Source: Jiangella ureilytica
Lineage (GTDB): Bacteria > Actinomycetota > Actinomycetes > Jiangellales > Jiangellaceae
DNA length: 54,569 nucleotides
Assembly: GCF_004348545.1 (NCBI RefSeq)
Contig: NZ_SMKL01000040.1
Location: forward strand, 1 to 54,569
Direction: 5' to 3'
Notes under the pieces: model-generated
What the model was told of the DNA's origin: nothing
Seen by the model: the letters and a program-made list of their open reading frames with translations, nothing else
The model's database searches: none
Part shown: positions 35,367 to 43,525 of the stretch, piece by piece
Layout of the letters: each line of letters opens with the position of its first letter
Position numbering within the stretch: the stretch's first letter is position 1
Program-made: the position numbers and the translations under genes

Positions 35367-35682
35367 ACAGGACCTCCTCGCCGGTGCGGTGCAGGAACCC
35401 GCAGATCAGGCCGAGGTCCCACTCGAGCTGCGTGATGCGCTCGGCGACGTTCTCCGACGGCCAGTCCGGCGCGCCGAAGCCGAGTTGCGCCTCGATCTCG
35501 TCCAGCCGCGTCGCGTCGTCGACGTCGCGCCGGGCGGCGGCGGCCTCCGTGACCGTCCGAAGCTCCGCGATGGTCGCCTCGAGCTCGTCGATCCGCTCGC
35601 CCTGTCGCTGCAGGACCACCCCGCCCAGGCCGACGACGGCCAGCAGGGCGAGCCCCAGCGCGATCAGCGCCATTCGATTCAT
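35362..35682 (-). CDS. Small single-pass membrane protein with coiled coil
   Basis: The 106-residue protein has an N-terminal hydrophobic segment, MALIALGLALLAVVGLGGVV (about 4-23). A predicted coiled coil, GERIDELEATIAELRTVTEA (about 28-47), and charged helices follow, ending in LICGFLHRTGEEVLC with two cysteines. No family recognised. Start ATG 35682 has a GGGGGCG site upstream. It is divergent from nucS, with 61 bp between the starts. Confidence 0.65.
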   Translation of the reverse strand: MNRMALIALGLALLAVVGLGGVVLQRQGERIDELEATIAELRTVTEAAAARRDVDDATRLDEIEAQLGFGAPDWPSENVAERITQLEWDLGLICGFLHRTGEEVLC

Positions 35683-35730
35683 GGTCGCCCCCTGACCGTC
35701 GGGTGCGTGTGTTGCGCACGCTACGCCGTC

Positions 35731-35736
35731 TAGAGT
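35731..35736 (+). promoter_or_regulatory. Leaderless-type -10 hexamer TAGAGT (nucS)
   Basis: TAGAGT is followed by exactly 7 nt and then GTG 35744 of nucS. Confidence 0.5.
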
Positions 35737-35743
35737 TCGGGCG

Positions 35744-36454
35744 GTGAGGATCGTCATCGCCCGTTGCCAGGTCGACTACGCCGGCCGGCTGACCGCCCAC
35801 CTCCCGCTCGCCACCCGCGTCATCATGGTGAAGGCCGACGGCAGTGTGCTCGTGCACTCCGACGGCGGCTCGTACAAGCCGCTGAACTGGATGAGCCCGC
35901 CCTGCACGCTGACGGTCGGCGACCCGGAGCCGGGGCCGGACGGGGACGGTGCGGGGACCGACGGCGTCACCGCGGTCTGGACGGTCCAGAACGACAAGAC
36001 CGACGACCGCCTGGTCATCAGCCTGCACGAGATCCTGCACGACTCCGCTCACGACCTCGGCGTCGACCCGGGGCTGGTCAAGGACGGCGTCGAGGCGCAC
36101 CTGCAGGTGCTCCTGGCCGAGCAGGTCGAGACGTTCGGCGCGGGCTGGCGGCTGGTGCGCCGCGAGTACCCCACGCCCATCGGCCCGGTCGACCTGTTGT
36201 GCCGCGACGACCAAGGCGTCGCCGTCGCCGTCGAGGTGAAGCGGCGGGGCGAGATCGACGGCGTCGAGCAGCTCACCCGCTACCTCGACCTGCTCAACCG
36301 CGACCCGTTGCTGGCGCCGGTACGGGGGGTGTTCGCGGCGCAGGAGATCAAGCCGCAGGCCCGCACCCTCGCCGTCGACCGCGGCATCACCTGCGTCACC
36401 GTCGACTACGACGCCCTCCGCGGCGTCGACGACCCCACCTCGCGGCTGTTCTGA
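35744..36454 (+). CDS. nucS: Endonuclease NucS (non-canonical mismatch repair)
   Basis: This 236-residue protein matches NucS/EndoMS. The N-terminal DNA-binding domain opens [21 protein letters not shown]. The RecB-like nuclease domain has [37 protein letters not shown], with the catalytic Asp, Glu-x-Lys and Gln. The C-terminal SRLF resembles the clamp-binding tail. Actinobacteria lacking MutS/MutL use NucS to cut both strands at mismatches and suppress mutation. Start GTG 35744 fits both the family start and the upstream hexamer. It ends 10 bp from a convergent gene. Confidence 0.95.
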   Translation: MRIVIARCQVDYAGRLTAHLPLATRVIMVKADGSVLVHSDGGSYKPLNWMSPPCTLTVGDPEPGPDGDGAGTDGVTAVWTVQNDKTDDRLVISLHEILHDSAHDLGVDPGLVKDGVEAHLQVLLAEQVETFGAGWRLVRREYPTPIGPVDLLCRDDQGVAVAVEVKRRGEIDGVEQLTRYLDLLNRDPLLAPVRGVFAAQEIKPQARTLAVDRGITCVTVDYDALRGVDDPTSRLF

Positions 36455-36464
36455 CCGGCCGCGG

Positions 36465-38393
36465 TCAGGCCCGCCCCACGAACGTCTGCCCGCCCTGCCA
36501 GCCGCTGTCCCAGGCGTCCTGCCCGGCGTCGGCCGGCACGTCGAGCGCCGGGACGCCGTTGACCCACTCGTAGAACTCCTGGCGGGTGGCGTCGTCGGCG
36601 AAGATCTCCTCGATGGGCCGCAGCTGCCCGTTCTCGAGCAGCGACGACGGCGCCTCCTTCAGCTGTTCCGGTGTCAGCGCCCCGTTGTCGACCAGTTGCT
36701 GGACGCTGGCGTACCAGCGCAGGTCGCTCGCCTGCTGCTGCTCGGCAGCGACCTGGTCCGCCTCGCTGTCCGATGCGGCCTGCCAGGCGCCGAGACCGAG
36801 GTTGACACCCTTCTGGACGGCCCACCAGGTCAGGTGCGGCAGGCCCGGGATCAGCCCCAGCCCGTCCGAGACGTATGTGGACAGTGCCGCCTTCCGGGCC
36901 CGCTCCTGGGCGTCGAAGTCCTCGGCGAACTCGCGGCGCGCCTCGTAGTGCAGCGCGCCGAGCGAGCCGAACAGCGACAGCAGCGACTGGTACCGCTCGC
37001 CGCCGCCGTTGGCCGGATCGGCCCGGATCGCCCCACTCAGCTGCTGGTCCATGTACAGGCCCATCGCCTCGTCGAACGGGGCGGAGTACTCGAGCTGGTC
37101 CTGGAAGCCGCCGAGGAACCGGTAGACCGCGCGGGGACTCAGATAGAAGTCCGGGCTCAGCCCGGTGCCCTGCGGGAAGTCCTGAGGCACCTGGTCCATC
37201 GACGAGCCCCGGTCGCCCATCATCTCGCCGCCGTCGATGTGCGAGCCGGCCAGCATCTCGTCGACGTACGCGGCAGCCACCCGCGCCGTCGTGTCCTTGA
37301 TCGCGGGCGGGATCTGCTCGTGGTCGGCCGAGCCGGTGATGAACTCGAACGCCAGCGCCGCCTGCTCGGGCGTGTGCTCGGTGTCGGGCGGGTCGCCCTG
37401 CGAGCCGGTGCCGGCCTCGATGGCCAGGCCGAACGTGTCGGCCAGGTCGGCGCGCTGGGCGGGGTCGCCGGCCGCGTCGTAGACCCGATGCGTCAGCTCC
37501 TTGGCCGAGATGTCCTGCTCGGTCAGCACCTTGGTGGCCAGCGCGGGGGAGCGGGCGAGCGTGCCGAAGGCCAGCGCCGCGATGTCGCCGGTCAGGCCGA
37601 CCGCGGTGTCGCCGTCGCCGAGGGACTGGGCCGAGATGTTGCCCGGGTCGGCCCAGTCGGCGGCGGCGAAGGCGTCGAGCGCCGTCCCGTTCACCGTCTG
37701 CTCCACGAACGCCGGCGACCCTGAGAAGTCGCCGTACTGCAGCAGTGCCAGCCGGCCCCAGGCGACCTGCGGGTCGTCCGTGGCCTGGCCGAACCCGCCG
37801 GTCAGCTCGCTCAGCCCGTCGGGAGGGGTCTCGTCCATGAGCGCTGTGCCGAGGCCGATGCTGAGCAGCTCGAGGTAGCGCTGCGCGTTCTCGCCGACGC
37901 CGGACTCCGGCATGCCCATGGCCGCGGCGAGCCGGGCCGCCGGCTCCGGACCGAGCTCGGCGTAGAACCCGGCCATTGCGTCCGGGTCGTGGGCGAGGGC
38001 CTGGAAGTCCTCCATCAGGCCGGAGATGTCGCCGTCGACGCCGCCCGCCTGCTCGAACCGGATCGCGAGGTCGCGGCCCTGCCGCTCGGCCAACGCCGGG
38101 TCCAGCACCATCAGGTCCTCGTCGACCTGCACCATCGGCGCGCCCGGCTGCTGGCTTTGCAGCACCCGGGCCAGGCCGAGCCGGCGCTGGGTCTCCTGCA
38201 GCGCGGAGTCGACCCACTCCTGCACGACCGCGAGATCCTGGAAGCCGGTGGACGAGAGGCCGAGCGTGCGCAGGTCCGACCGGACCGAGCGCTCCGTCGT
38301 CTCCCCGAGGAAGTCGTCGATCTCGCGGCGCGCGATCCGCAGCTTGGCCACGAGGTCCTCGAGGCCGGCCACCGAGACCGAGGAGAACGTCAT
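36465..38393 (-). CDS. Large unrecognised protein coupled to a WXG100-like gene
   Basis: The 642-residue protein is acidic, helical and rich in Ala, Asp and Gln. The N-terminal ~130 residues (VAGLEDLVAKLRIARREID) look like a helical-hairpin secretion or partner domain. The middle contains repeated short alpha-helices (PDAMAGFYAELGPEPAARLAAA, TPEQAALAFEFITGSADHEQ). A hydrophobic patch lies near residues 513-540 (LGLIPGLPHLTWWAVQKGVN). No toxin, nuclease or protease motif was found. It resembles the large actinobacterial proteins encoded next to WXG100 genes. ATG 38393 overlaps the small upstream gene by ATGA, so the two are made together. No secretion ATPase gene is nearby. Confidence 0.6.
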   Translation of the reverse strand: MTFSSVSVAGLEDLVAKLRIARREIDDFLGETTERSVRSDLRTLGLSSTGFQDLAVVQEWVDSALQETQRRLGLARVLQSQQPGAPMVQVDEDLMVLDPALAERQGRDLAIRFEQAGGVDGDISGLMEDFQALAHDPDAMAGFYAELGPEPAARLAAAMGMPESGVGENAQRYLELLSIGLGTALMDETPPDGLSELTGGFGQATDDPQVAWGRLALLQYGDFSGSPAFVEQTVNGTALDAFAAADWADPGNISAQSLGDGDTAVGLTGDIAALAFGTLARSPALATKVLTEQDISAKELTHRVYDAAGDPAQRADLADTFGLAIEAGTGSQGDPPDTEHTPEQAALAFEFITGSADHEQIPPAIKDTTARVAAAYVDEMLAGSHIDGGEMMGDRGSSMDQVPQDFPQGTGLSPDFYLSPRAVYRFLGGFQDQLEYSAPFDEAMGLYMDQQLSGAIRADPANGGGERYQSLLSLFGSLGALHYEARREFAEDFDAQERARKAALSTYVSDGLGLIPGLPHLTWWAVQKGVNLGLGAWQAASDSEADQVAAEQQQASDLRWYASVQQLVDNGALTPEQLKEAPSSLLENGQLRPIEEIFADDATRQEFYEWVNGVPALDVPADAGQDAWDSGWQGGQTFVGRA

Positions 38394-38644
38394 GCCGGCG
38401 GCTCCTCAGGCGGCGCGGCGGCCACGGCGGCGTCGATGTCGCCGCTGATGGTGTCGGCGCCGCGCTGCAGGATGCTCTTGTGGATCTCGAGCGACGTGCC
38501 GAAGCCGTCGGCCCGGTTGCCGGTCCACGCCTCGCCGGACGCCATGATCGACAGCGGCGCGTCGAGCGCGGCCTTCAGATCGTCGATGACCCGCCCGACC
38601 TGGATCTGCAGCCGTTCGAGGTCGGCGCGCGTGGTGTCGTTCAC
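38390..38644 (-). CDS. WXG100-like (ESX-type) small helical protein
   Basis: The 84-residue protein is two predicted helices joined by a turn. It has GEAWTGNRADGFG (about 37-49), whose W-T-G fits the W-x-G hairpin of WXG100 proteins, and ends in an acidic, Pro-rich tail. Such proteins form helical dimers and are usually exported by type VII systems with a partner. Start GTG 38644 is directly preceded by GGAGGT, which is unusually close, so the true start may differ slightly. It is translationally coupled to the 642-residue protein. Confidence 0.65.
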   Translation of the reverse strand: MNDTTRADLERLQIQVGRVIDDLKAALDAPLSIMASGEAWTGNRADGFGTSLEIHKSILQRGADTISGDIDAAVAAAPPEEPPA

Positions 38645-38716
38645 ACCTCCGCACTGAACACCGAGGTGGATTCAGATCCGCTTCACGACTGTGTCATCGC
38701 AGCCGAGCGCGCCCTC

Positions 38717-38722
38717 TAGGCT
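38717..38722 (+). promoter_or_regulatory. Leaderless-type -10 hexamer TAGGCT (lpd)
   Basis: TAGGCT is followed by exactly 7 nt and then ATG 38730 of the dihydrolipoyl dehydrogenase gene. Confidence 0.5.
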
Positions 38723-38729
38723 GTTCGTC

Positions 38730-40130
38730 ATGAGTGCGCACTTCGATGTCGTCGTCCTGGGCGCCGGTCCCGGCGGATACACCGCGGCCGTCCGCGCCGC
38801 GCAGCTGGGCAAGTCCGTCGCCGTCGTGGAGTCCACGTACTGGGGCGGCGTCTGCCTCAACGTGGGCTGCATCCCCAGCAAGGCCCTGCTGCGCAACGCC
38901 GAGCTGGCCCACATCGTCAAGAACGAGGCCGACACCTTCGGGCTGGTCTTCGAGGGCGAGGTCAAGGCCGACTACTCGAAGGCGTACGAGCGCAGCCGCA
39001 CCGTGGCCGACGGCCGGGTCAAGGGCGTGCACTACCTCATGAAGAAGAACAAGATCACCGAGTTCGACGGCTGGGGCACGTTCACCGATGCCACCACGCT
39101 GGACGTCCGCCTGAACGACGGCGGCAGCGAGACGGTGACGTTCGACCACTGCATCGTCGCCGCCGGCGCGACGACGAGGCTGCTCCCCGGCACGTCGCTG
39201 AGCGAGCGCGTGGTCACGTACGAGGAGCAGATCCTCGAGAGCGAGCTGCCGCGGAGCATCATCATCGCGGGCGCCGGCGCCATCGGCGTCGAGTTCGGCT
39301 ACGTCATGGCCAACTACGGCGTCCAGGTCACCATCGTCGAGTTCCTCGACCGCATGCTGCCGCTCGAGGACCCCGAGGTCTCCAAGGAGCTGGCCCGCCA
39401 GTACAAGAAGCTCGGCGTCGACGTGCGCACCTCCACCCGGGTCGACGCCATCGACGACTCCGGCGACGTCGTGAAGGTCACCGTCACCGCGGGCGACAAG
39501 CAGGAGGTCCTCGAGGCCGACAAGGTGCTCCAGGCCATCGGCTTCGCCCCGCGGATCGACGGCTACGGCCTCGACAAGACCGGCGTCCGGCTGACCGAGC
39601 GCGGCGCCATCGAGGTGGACGACCACCTGCGCACCAACGTGCCGAGCATCTACGCCATCGGCGACGTCACCGGCAAGATCCTGCTCGCCCACGCCGCCGA
39701 GGCGATGGGCATCGTCGCCGCCGAGACCATCGCGGGCGCCGAGACGATGACGATCGACTACGACATGATCCCGCGGGCCACCTATTGTCAGCCTCAGGTG
39801 GCCAGCTTCGGCTACACCGAGGAGCAGGCCCGCAAGCTCGGTCACGAGGTCAAGGTCTCGAAGTTCCCCTTCATGGCCAACGGCAAGGCCCACGGCCTCG
39901 GCGACCCCGTCGGCTTCGTCAAGATCGTCGCTGACGCCGCCCACAACGAGATCATCGGCGCCCACCTCATCGGCCCCGACGTCACGGAACTGCTGCCCGA
40001 GCTCACCCTCGCCCAGCTGTGGGACCTGACCGCTGACGAGGTCGGGCGCAACATCCACGCCCACCCGACGCTGTCCGAGGCGGTCAAGGAAGCGATCCAC
40101 GGCATCTCCGGCCACGTCATCAACCTGTAG
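38730..40130 (+). CDS. lpd: Dihydrolipoyl dehydrogenase
   Basis: This 466-residue flavoprotein disulfide reductase has the FAD fold [20 protein letters not shown], the redox disulfide [13 protein letters not shown] (about 38-50), the NAD-binding fold [18 protein letters not shown] contact IYAIGDVTG and the C-terminal catalytic His-Glu in [13 protein letters not shown]. It reoxidises dihydrolipoamide in pyruvate and 2-oxoglutarate dehydrogenase complexes. No E1/E2 genes are beside it, as usual for a shared lpd in actinobacteria. Start ATG 38730 is family-typical ([11 protein letters not shown]). Confidence 0.95.
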   Translation: MSAHFDVVVLGAGPGGYTAAVRAAQLGKSVAVVESTYWGGVCLNVGCIPSKALLRNAELAHIVKNEADTFGLVFEGEVKADYSKAYERSRTVADGRVKGVHYLMKKNKITEFDGWGTFTDATTLDVRLNDGGSETVTFDHCIVAAGATTRLLPGTSLSERVVTYEEQILESELPRSIIIAGAGAIGVEFGYVMANYGVQVTIVEFLDRMLPLEDPEVSKELARQYKKLGVDVRTSTRVDAIDDSGDVVKVTVTAGDKQEVLEADKVLQAIGFAPRIDGYGLDKTGVRLTERGAIEVDDHLRTNVPSIYAIGDVTGKILLAHAAEAMGIVAAETIAGAETMTIDYDMIPRATYCQPQVASFGYTEEQARKLGHEVKVSKFPFMANGKAHGLGDPVGFVKIVADAAHNEIIGAHLIGPDVTELLPELTLAQLWDLTADEVGRNIHAHPTLSEAVKEAIHGISGHVINL

Positions 40131-40149
40131 ATGCGCGGCCGGCCCGTGA

Positions 40150-40193
40150 TCATCCAGGATCGACGACACCATGACGTCGTCGATCCTGGATGA
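40150..40193. terminator. Perfect 18-bp hairpin between convergent genes
   Basis: TCATCCAGGATCGACGAC (40150-40167) pairs perfectly with 40176-40193 around an 8-nt loop. It lies between lpd and the convergent SRPBCC gene, and probably terminates both. Confidence 0.75.
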
Positions 40194-40208
40194 GCAGGTC
40201 ACGCGCGG

Positions 40209-40655
40209 TCAGTGCCAGTTGCTGATCTGGACGTCGTGCGGGGCGGGCTCGCCCTTGCCGGTCTCGACCAGTCGCTTGAGGCTCATCAGGAACATGGCCC
40301 ACTTGGTGCTGCAGTGGTTCATGAACGGCACCGCCTCCTTCCAGCCCTCGTGCCGGAACATCACGACCGCGTACTCGTCCTCCTGGGCGAGCTCGAAGCG
40401 GACGTGGGTGCCGATCCACTCCTCGGGCCCCTGGACGACCTCCCAGTGGACGAGCGTGCCCGGCTCGGTCTCGAGGACCTTCATGTCGAACCCGTCCTCG
40501 CCCTGCGGGAGGGCGAAGCGGAACCGGATCACGTCGTCGCCGGCGGCGGTGGTGTTCTCGGTCCACCAGCCGGCCAGGCCGTCGATCGTGGTCAGAGCCC
40601 TGTAGACGTCGGCGGTGGAGGACTCGGCGCCAATGCGGTGCAGGATGTCGACCAT
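40209..40655 (-). CDS. SRPBCC (AHSA1-type) domain protein
   Basis: The 148-residue START-like/SRPBCC fold opens ILHRIGAESSTADVYRALTTIDGLAGWWTENT and continues FDMKVLETEPGTLVHWEVVQGPEEWIGTHVRFEL. Its C-terminal helix is MNHCSTKWAMFLMSLKRLVETG. These proteins have a hydrophobic ligand pocket; the ligand is unknown. ATG 40655 is preceded by GGAAGAGGG. Two identical-type palindromes overlap its promoter, so expression is probably tightly repressed. In many genomes such genes pair with an ArsR-type regulator, but none is adjacent here. Confidence 0.85.
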   Translation of the reverse strand: MVDILHRIGAESSTADVYRALTTIDGLAGWWTENTTAAGDDVIRFRFALPQGEDGFDMKVLETEPGTLVHWEVVQGPEEWIGTHVRFELAQEDEYAVVMFRHEGWKEAVPFMNHCSTKWAMFLMSLKRLVETGKGEPAPHDVQISNWH

Positions 40656-40672
40656 GTCATACCCTCTTCCTG

Positions 40673-40735
40673 AAGCAACCTTTGGTTGCTTGTCACCTTA
40701 GACGAGTCGCCGACGGAAGTGCAACTAGAGGTTGC
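40673..40735 (-). promoter_or_regulatory. Promoter flanked by two GCAAC-N5-GTTGC operators
   Basis: The minus strand carries TTGCAC (-35, 40724-40719), an 18-nt spacer and TAAGGT (-10, 40700-40695). GCAACTAGAGGTTGC (40721-40735) overlaps the -35, and GCAACCTTTGGTTGC (40675-40689) overlaps the likely start site. The two 15-bp palindromes lie 46 bp apart, a classic repressor layout. Confidence 0.65.
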
Positions 40736-40741
40736 GTCGAG

Positions 40742-41281
40742 TCAGTCCTCGGCGTGGTGACGGATCTCCGGGCTGATGGCGCCGTCGACGCAGCGGAGGC
40801 GAACCTCGACCTCGAGGTCGTCGCTCTCGAACTTGATCTGCGGATGGTCGTCGCGATCGTCGTCGTCGCTGTCGACCTCGAAGCCCTGGGCGGGGACGGC
40901 GCTGACGACCGTGACGGTGCCGTCGGAGTTGCAGTGGGCGATGACGGTGCCGGCGCCGTCGGCGGCGATGCTCTGCGGCTCGGGGGCCGGGGGAGCCACA
41001 GGTGTCGTCGACGGCGTCTCCGAGGGTGTCGACGACGGCGTGCCCGTCGGTGTGGGGGTCGGCGACGGCGCCACCGACGGCGTCTCCGTCGGTGCAGCGG
41101 TCGGCGCGGGGGACGCGAGGCGCTGCTCGACCTCGGCGGCCGTCAGCGGGTCCTGGCCGGAGCCGAAGATGTCGCTGCCGATCATGCCGACCGCCGTCAT
41201 GCCGACCGCCGTGGCGCCGGCCGCGGCCGCCAGCCACAGCACGGTCACGGTCCCGACCCGCACGATCCTCGACTTCGCCAT
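40742..41281 (-). CDS. Secreted/anchored Pro-Thr-rich protein with Asp-rich segment
   Basis: The 179-residue protein has an N-terminal membrane or signal segment (VGTVTVLWLAAAAGATAVGMTAVGM). A Pro/Thr/Ser linker (about 57-102) and a C-terminal extracytoplasmic domain with a probable disulfide (AHCNSDGTV and RLRCVDG) follow. The acidic run DSDDDDRDDHPQ is at about 140. No family recognised. It is divergent from the response regulator gene, with TTAAG-type direct repeats between, so it is probably a target of that two-component system. The acidic run resembles the tail of the PepSY protein at 43526. Confidence 0.65.
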   Translation of the reverse strand: MAKSRIVRVGTVTVLWLAAAAGATAVGMTAVGMIGSDIFGSGQDPLTAAEVEQRLASPAPTAAPTETPSVAPSPTPTPTGTPSSTPSETPSTTPVAPPAPEPQSIAADGAGTVIAHCNSDGTVTVVSAVPAQGFEVDSDDDDRDDHPQIKFESDDLEVEVRLRCVDGAISPEIRHHAED

Positions 41282-41306
41282 GCCCCCAGTCTGCCCGCCG
41301 CCCGGG

Positions 41307-41333
41307 TTAAGCGATCCCTAAGGCAGCCTCAAC
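41307..41333. promoter_or_regulatory. Candidate response-regulator direct repeats
   Basis: TTAAG (41307), CTAAG (41318) and TCAAC (41329) are spaced by 11 bp. That is the one-turn spacing typical of OmpR/PhoB-type binding sites. They lie between the divergent secreted-protein gene and the regulator gene. Confidence 0.45.
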
Positions 41334-41382
41334 GGACCCCTCGGACCAGCCACGACGGCGCCGCGTGGGCAGGCCGACCCCG

Positions 41383-41388
41383 TAATCT
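41383..41388 (+). promoter_or_regulatory. Leaderless-type -10 hexamer TAATCT
   Basis: TAATCT is followed by exactly 7 nt and then ATG 41396 of the response regulator. Confidence 0.5.
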
Positions 41389-41395
41389 CGACCGC

Positions 41396-42079
41396 ATGGC
41401 ACAGGTACTCGTCGTCGAGGACGACGCGACCATCAGGTCCGCGCTGATCCGAGGACTGACCGAACGCGGGCACGCGGTCCGGTCGGCGCCGACGGCGATG
41501 GCGGGGCTCGAGCAGGCGGTCGGCGAGCGGCCGGACGTCGTGGTGCTCGACCTGGGGCTGCCGGACCTCGACGGCACCGCCATGTTGCGCATGCTCCGCG
41601 GCGTCAGCGACGTGCCGGTCATCGTCGCCACCGCGCGCGACGACGAGACCGAGGTGGTCGCCGTCCTCGACGCGGGTGCCGACGACTACGTGACCAAGCC
41701 GTTCGGCGTCGCCCAACTCGACGCGCGCATCCGCGCGGTGCTGCGCCGCGGTGGCGAGGAGCAGCGCGACCAGGCGGTCACCGTCGGCGGCCTGCGCATC
41801 GACCCGCGCACGCGCGAGGCCACCCTCGACGACACCGGACTCGACCTGACGCCGCGCGAGTTCGACCTCCTCCACTACCTGGCGAGCAGGGCCGGCGAGG
41901 TCGTCAGCAAGCGCGAGCTGCTGACGGAGGTCTGGCAGCTCCCGTACGGCGGCGCCGACAAGACCGTCGACGTGCACCTGTCCTGGCTGCGCCGCAAGCT
42001 CGGCGAGACCGCGCAGGAGCCGCGCTACCTGCACGCCGTCCGCGGCGTCGGGGTGCGGCTGGCCGCGCCGGAGGCGTGA
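41396..42079 (+). CDS. OmpR-family response regulator
   Basis: This 227-residue protein has an N-terminal receiver domain with acidic pocket VVEDD (about 6-10), phospho-acceptor Asp in VVLDLGLPDLDG (about 53) and conserved Lys in DDYVTKPFG. The C-terminal winged helix is LTPREFDLLHYLASRAGEVVSKRELL, then DKTVDVHLSWLRRKLGE. It should bind direct repeats as a dimer. The sensor kinase gene follows 63 bp downstream. Likely targets are the two flanking genes for secreted Asp-rich proteins. Confidence 0.93.
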   Translation: MAQVLVVEDDATIRSALIRGLTERGHAVRSAPTAMAGLEQAVGERPDVVVLDLGLPDLDGTAMLRMLRGVSDVPVIVATARDDETEVVAVLDAGADDYVTKPFGVAQLDARIRAVLRRGGEEQRDQAVTVGGLRIDPRTREATLDDTGLDLTPREFDLLHYLASRAGEVVSKRELLTEVWQLPYGGADKTVDVHLSWLRRKLGETAQEPRYLHAVRGVGVRLAAPEA

Positions 42080-42142
42080 GCTCGTCGACGCCGACCGCCA
42101 GGTGCCAGGCGGCGGCGAGTCCCACGAGGGAAAGGTGAACAC

Positions 42143-43441
42143 GTGCGCCGCCGGCTGCTCGTCCTCGTCGCCGCCACGACGACACTCGTCCTGGTCGCAT
42201 TCCTGCTCCCGCTCGCGCTGCTGGTCCGCGACGTCGCCGCCGACCGCGCGGTGCAGGCGGCCACCGTCGAAGCCCAGGCGCTGACGTCGCTGGTCGCGAC
42301 GACGGACCGGGTGTCGTTGGGGCTGACGGTCGCCCAGCTCGACGCCGACTCCGCGTCCGACGTGACGGTGTTCCTGCCCGACGGCGAGCGGCTCGGCGCC
42401 GACACCGGCCGGTCCCCGCTCGTCGAGCTGGCCGAGCGCGGCACCAGCGCGTCCGCCGAGGCCGACGGCGGCCGCGAGATCGTCTTCGCGGTCGAGGGCC
42501 CGGAGGGCAGCGTCGGCGTCATCCGCACCTTCGTCCCGGACGAGCGGCTCGCCCGCGGCGTGGGCCGGGCCTGGCTGCTGCTGGCCGGCCTGGGTGTGGC
42601 GTTGTTGCTGGTCAGCCTGGTGGTCGCGGACCGGCTGGGTCGCCGGCTGGTCCGCGGAGCGACGGATCTGGCGGCGGTCTCGCACCGGCTCGGCCGCGGC
42701 GAGCTCGACGCCCGCGCGGACACGTCGGCGCCGGGGGAGCTGGGCGTCGTCGCGGCGGCGCTGAACGGGCTGGCCGGACGGATCACCGACCTGCTGCGCG
42801 AGGAGCGCGAGACCATCGCCGACCTCTCGCACCGCGTCCGCACGCCGCTGACGACGCTGCGCATGGACGCCGAGGCGCTGCCCGGCGGCGAGCAGTCCGA
42901 GCGCATCGTCGCCGACCTCGACGCCGTCGACCGCGCCGTCACCGACGTCATCCAGCAGGCCCGCCGGCGCGGCTCGGCGCCGGACCGGGCCGAGGCCGAC
43001 GCCGCCGACGCCGTCCGCGAGCGGGTCGCGTTCTGGTCGGTGCTCGCCGAGGACACCGAGCGCGAGCTGACGGTCGACGTCGCGCCCGGGCGGCTGCCGG
43101 TCGCGCTCGCGCGCGGCGACCTCGACGCGTGCGTCGACGCGCTGCTCGGCAACATCTTCGCCCACACCCCGCACGGGACGGCGTTCACCGTCCGGCTGGA
43201 ACCGCGGCCCGGCGGCGGCGCCCGGCTGGTCGTCGCCGACCAGGGGCCCGGGCTCCCGTCGGGCCAGCACACCGGGGCGCTGCGCCGCGGCGTGAGCGGG
43301 TCCGGGTCGAGCGGGCTGGGGCTCGACATCGTCCGGCGGACGGCCGAGCAGTCCGGCGGCGAAGTGCGGCTGGAATCCCCGGCGAGCGGCGGGCTCACCG
43401 TCGTCGTCGACCTCGGCGGCCGGGCGGCCGGGCCGTCTTAG
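42143..43441 (+). CDS. Sensor histidine kinase (two-component system)
   Basis: The 432-residue protein has TM1 at about 5-28, an extracytoplasmic sensor of ~110 residues and TM2 at about 143-165. A HAMP linker follows (RLGRRLVRGATDLAAVSHRLGRGELDARAD). The phospho-acceptor box is IADLSHRVRTPLTTLRMD (His about 231). The ATPase domain has an N-box DALLGNIFAHTPHG, G1 VADQGPGLP and G2 GSSGLGLDIVRR. All phosphotransfer residues are present. The signal is unknown; acidic secreted partners hint at cations or cell-envelope stress. Start GTG 42143 is preceded by a GGGAAAGG site. Confidence 0.92.
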   Translation: MRRRLLVLVAATTTLVLVAFLLPLALLVRDVAADRAVQAATVEAQALTSLVATTDRVSLGLTVAQLDADSASDVTVFLPDGERLGADTGRSPLVELAERGTSASAEADGGREIVFAVEGPEGSVGVIRTFVPDERLARGVGRAWLLLAGLGVALLLVSLVVADRLGRRLVRGATDLAAVSHRLGRGELDARADTSAPGELGVVAAALNGLAGRITDLLREERETIADLSHRVRTPLTTLRMDAEALPGGEQSERIVADLDAVDRAVTDVIQQARRRGSAPDRAEADAADAVRERVAFWSVLAEDTERELTVDVAPGRLPVALARGDLDACVDALLGNIFAHTPHGTAFTVRLEPRPGGGARLVVADQGPGLPSGQHTGALRRGVSGSGSSGLGLDIVRRTAEQSGGEVRLESPASGGLTVVVDLGGRAAGPS

Positions 43442-43447
43442 CCCGGC

Positions 43448-43475
43448 GTTAACCGTCGCCCAGCGCGGCGCTAGG
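43448..43475 (+). promoter_or_regulatory. Candidate response-regulator site upstream of PepSY gene
   Basis: GTTAAC at 43448 and GCTAGG at 43470 are two helical turns (22 bp) apart, with CCAGC between at one turn. It resembles the TTAAG/CTAAG array at 41307. Confidence 0.35.
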
Positions 43476-43525
43476 GCGGCCGGCGGGAACGTGGTGGCAA
43501 CGCACCAGTCAGGAAGGACACCACC

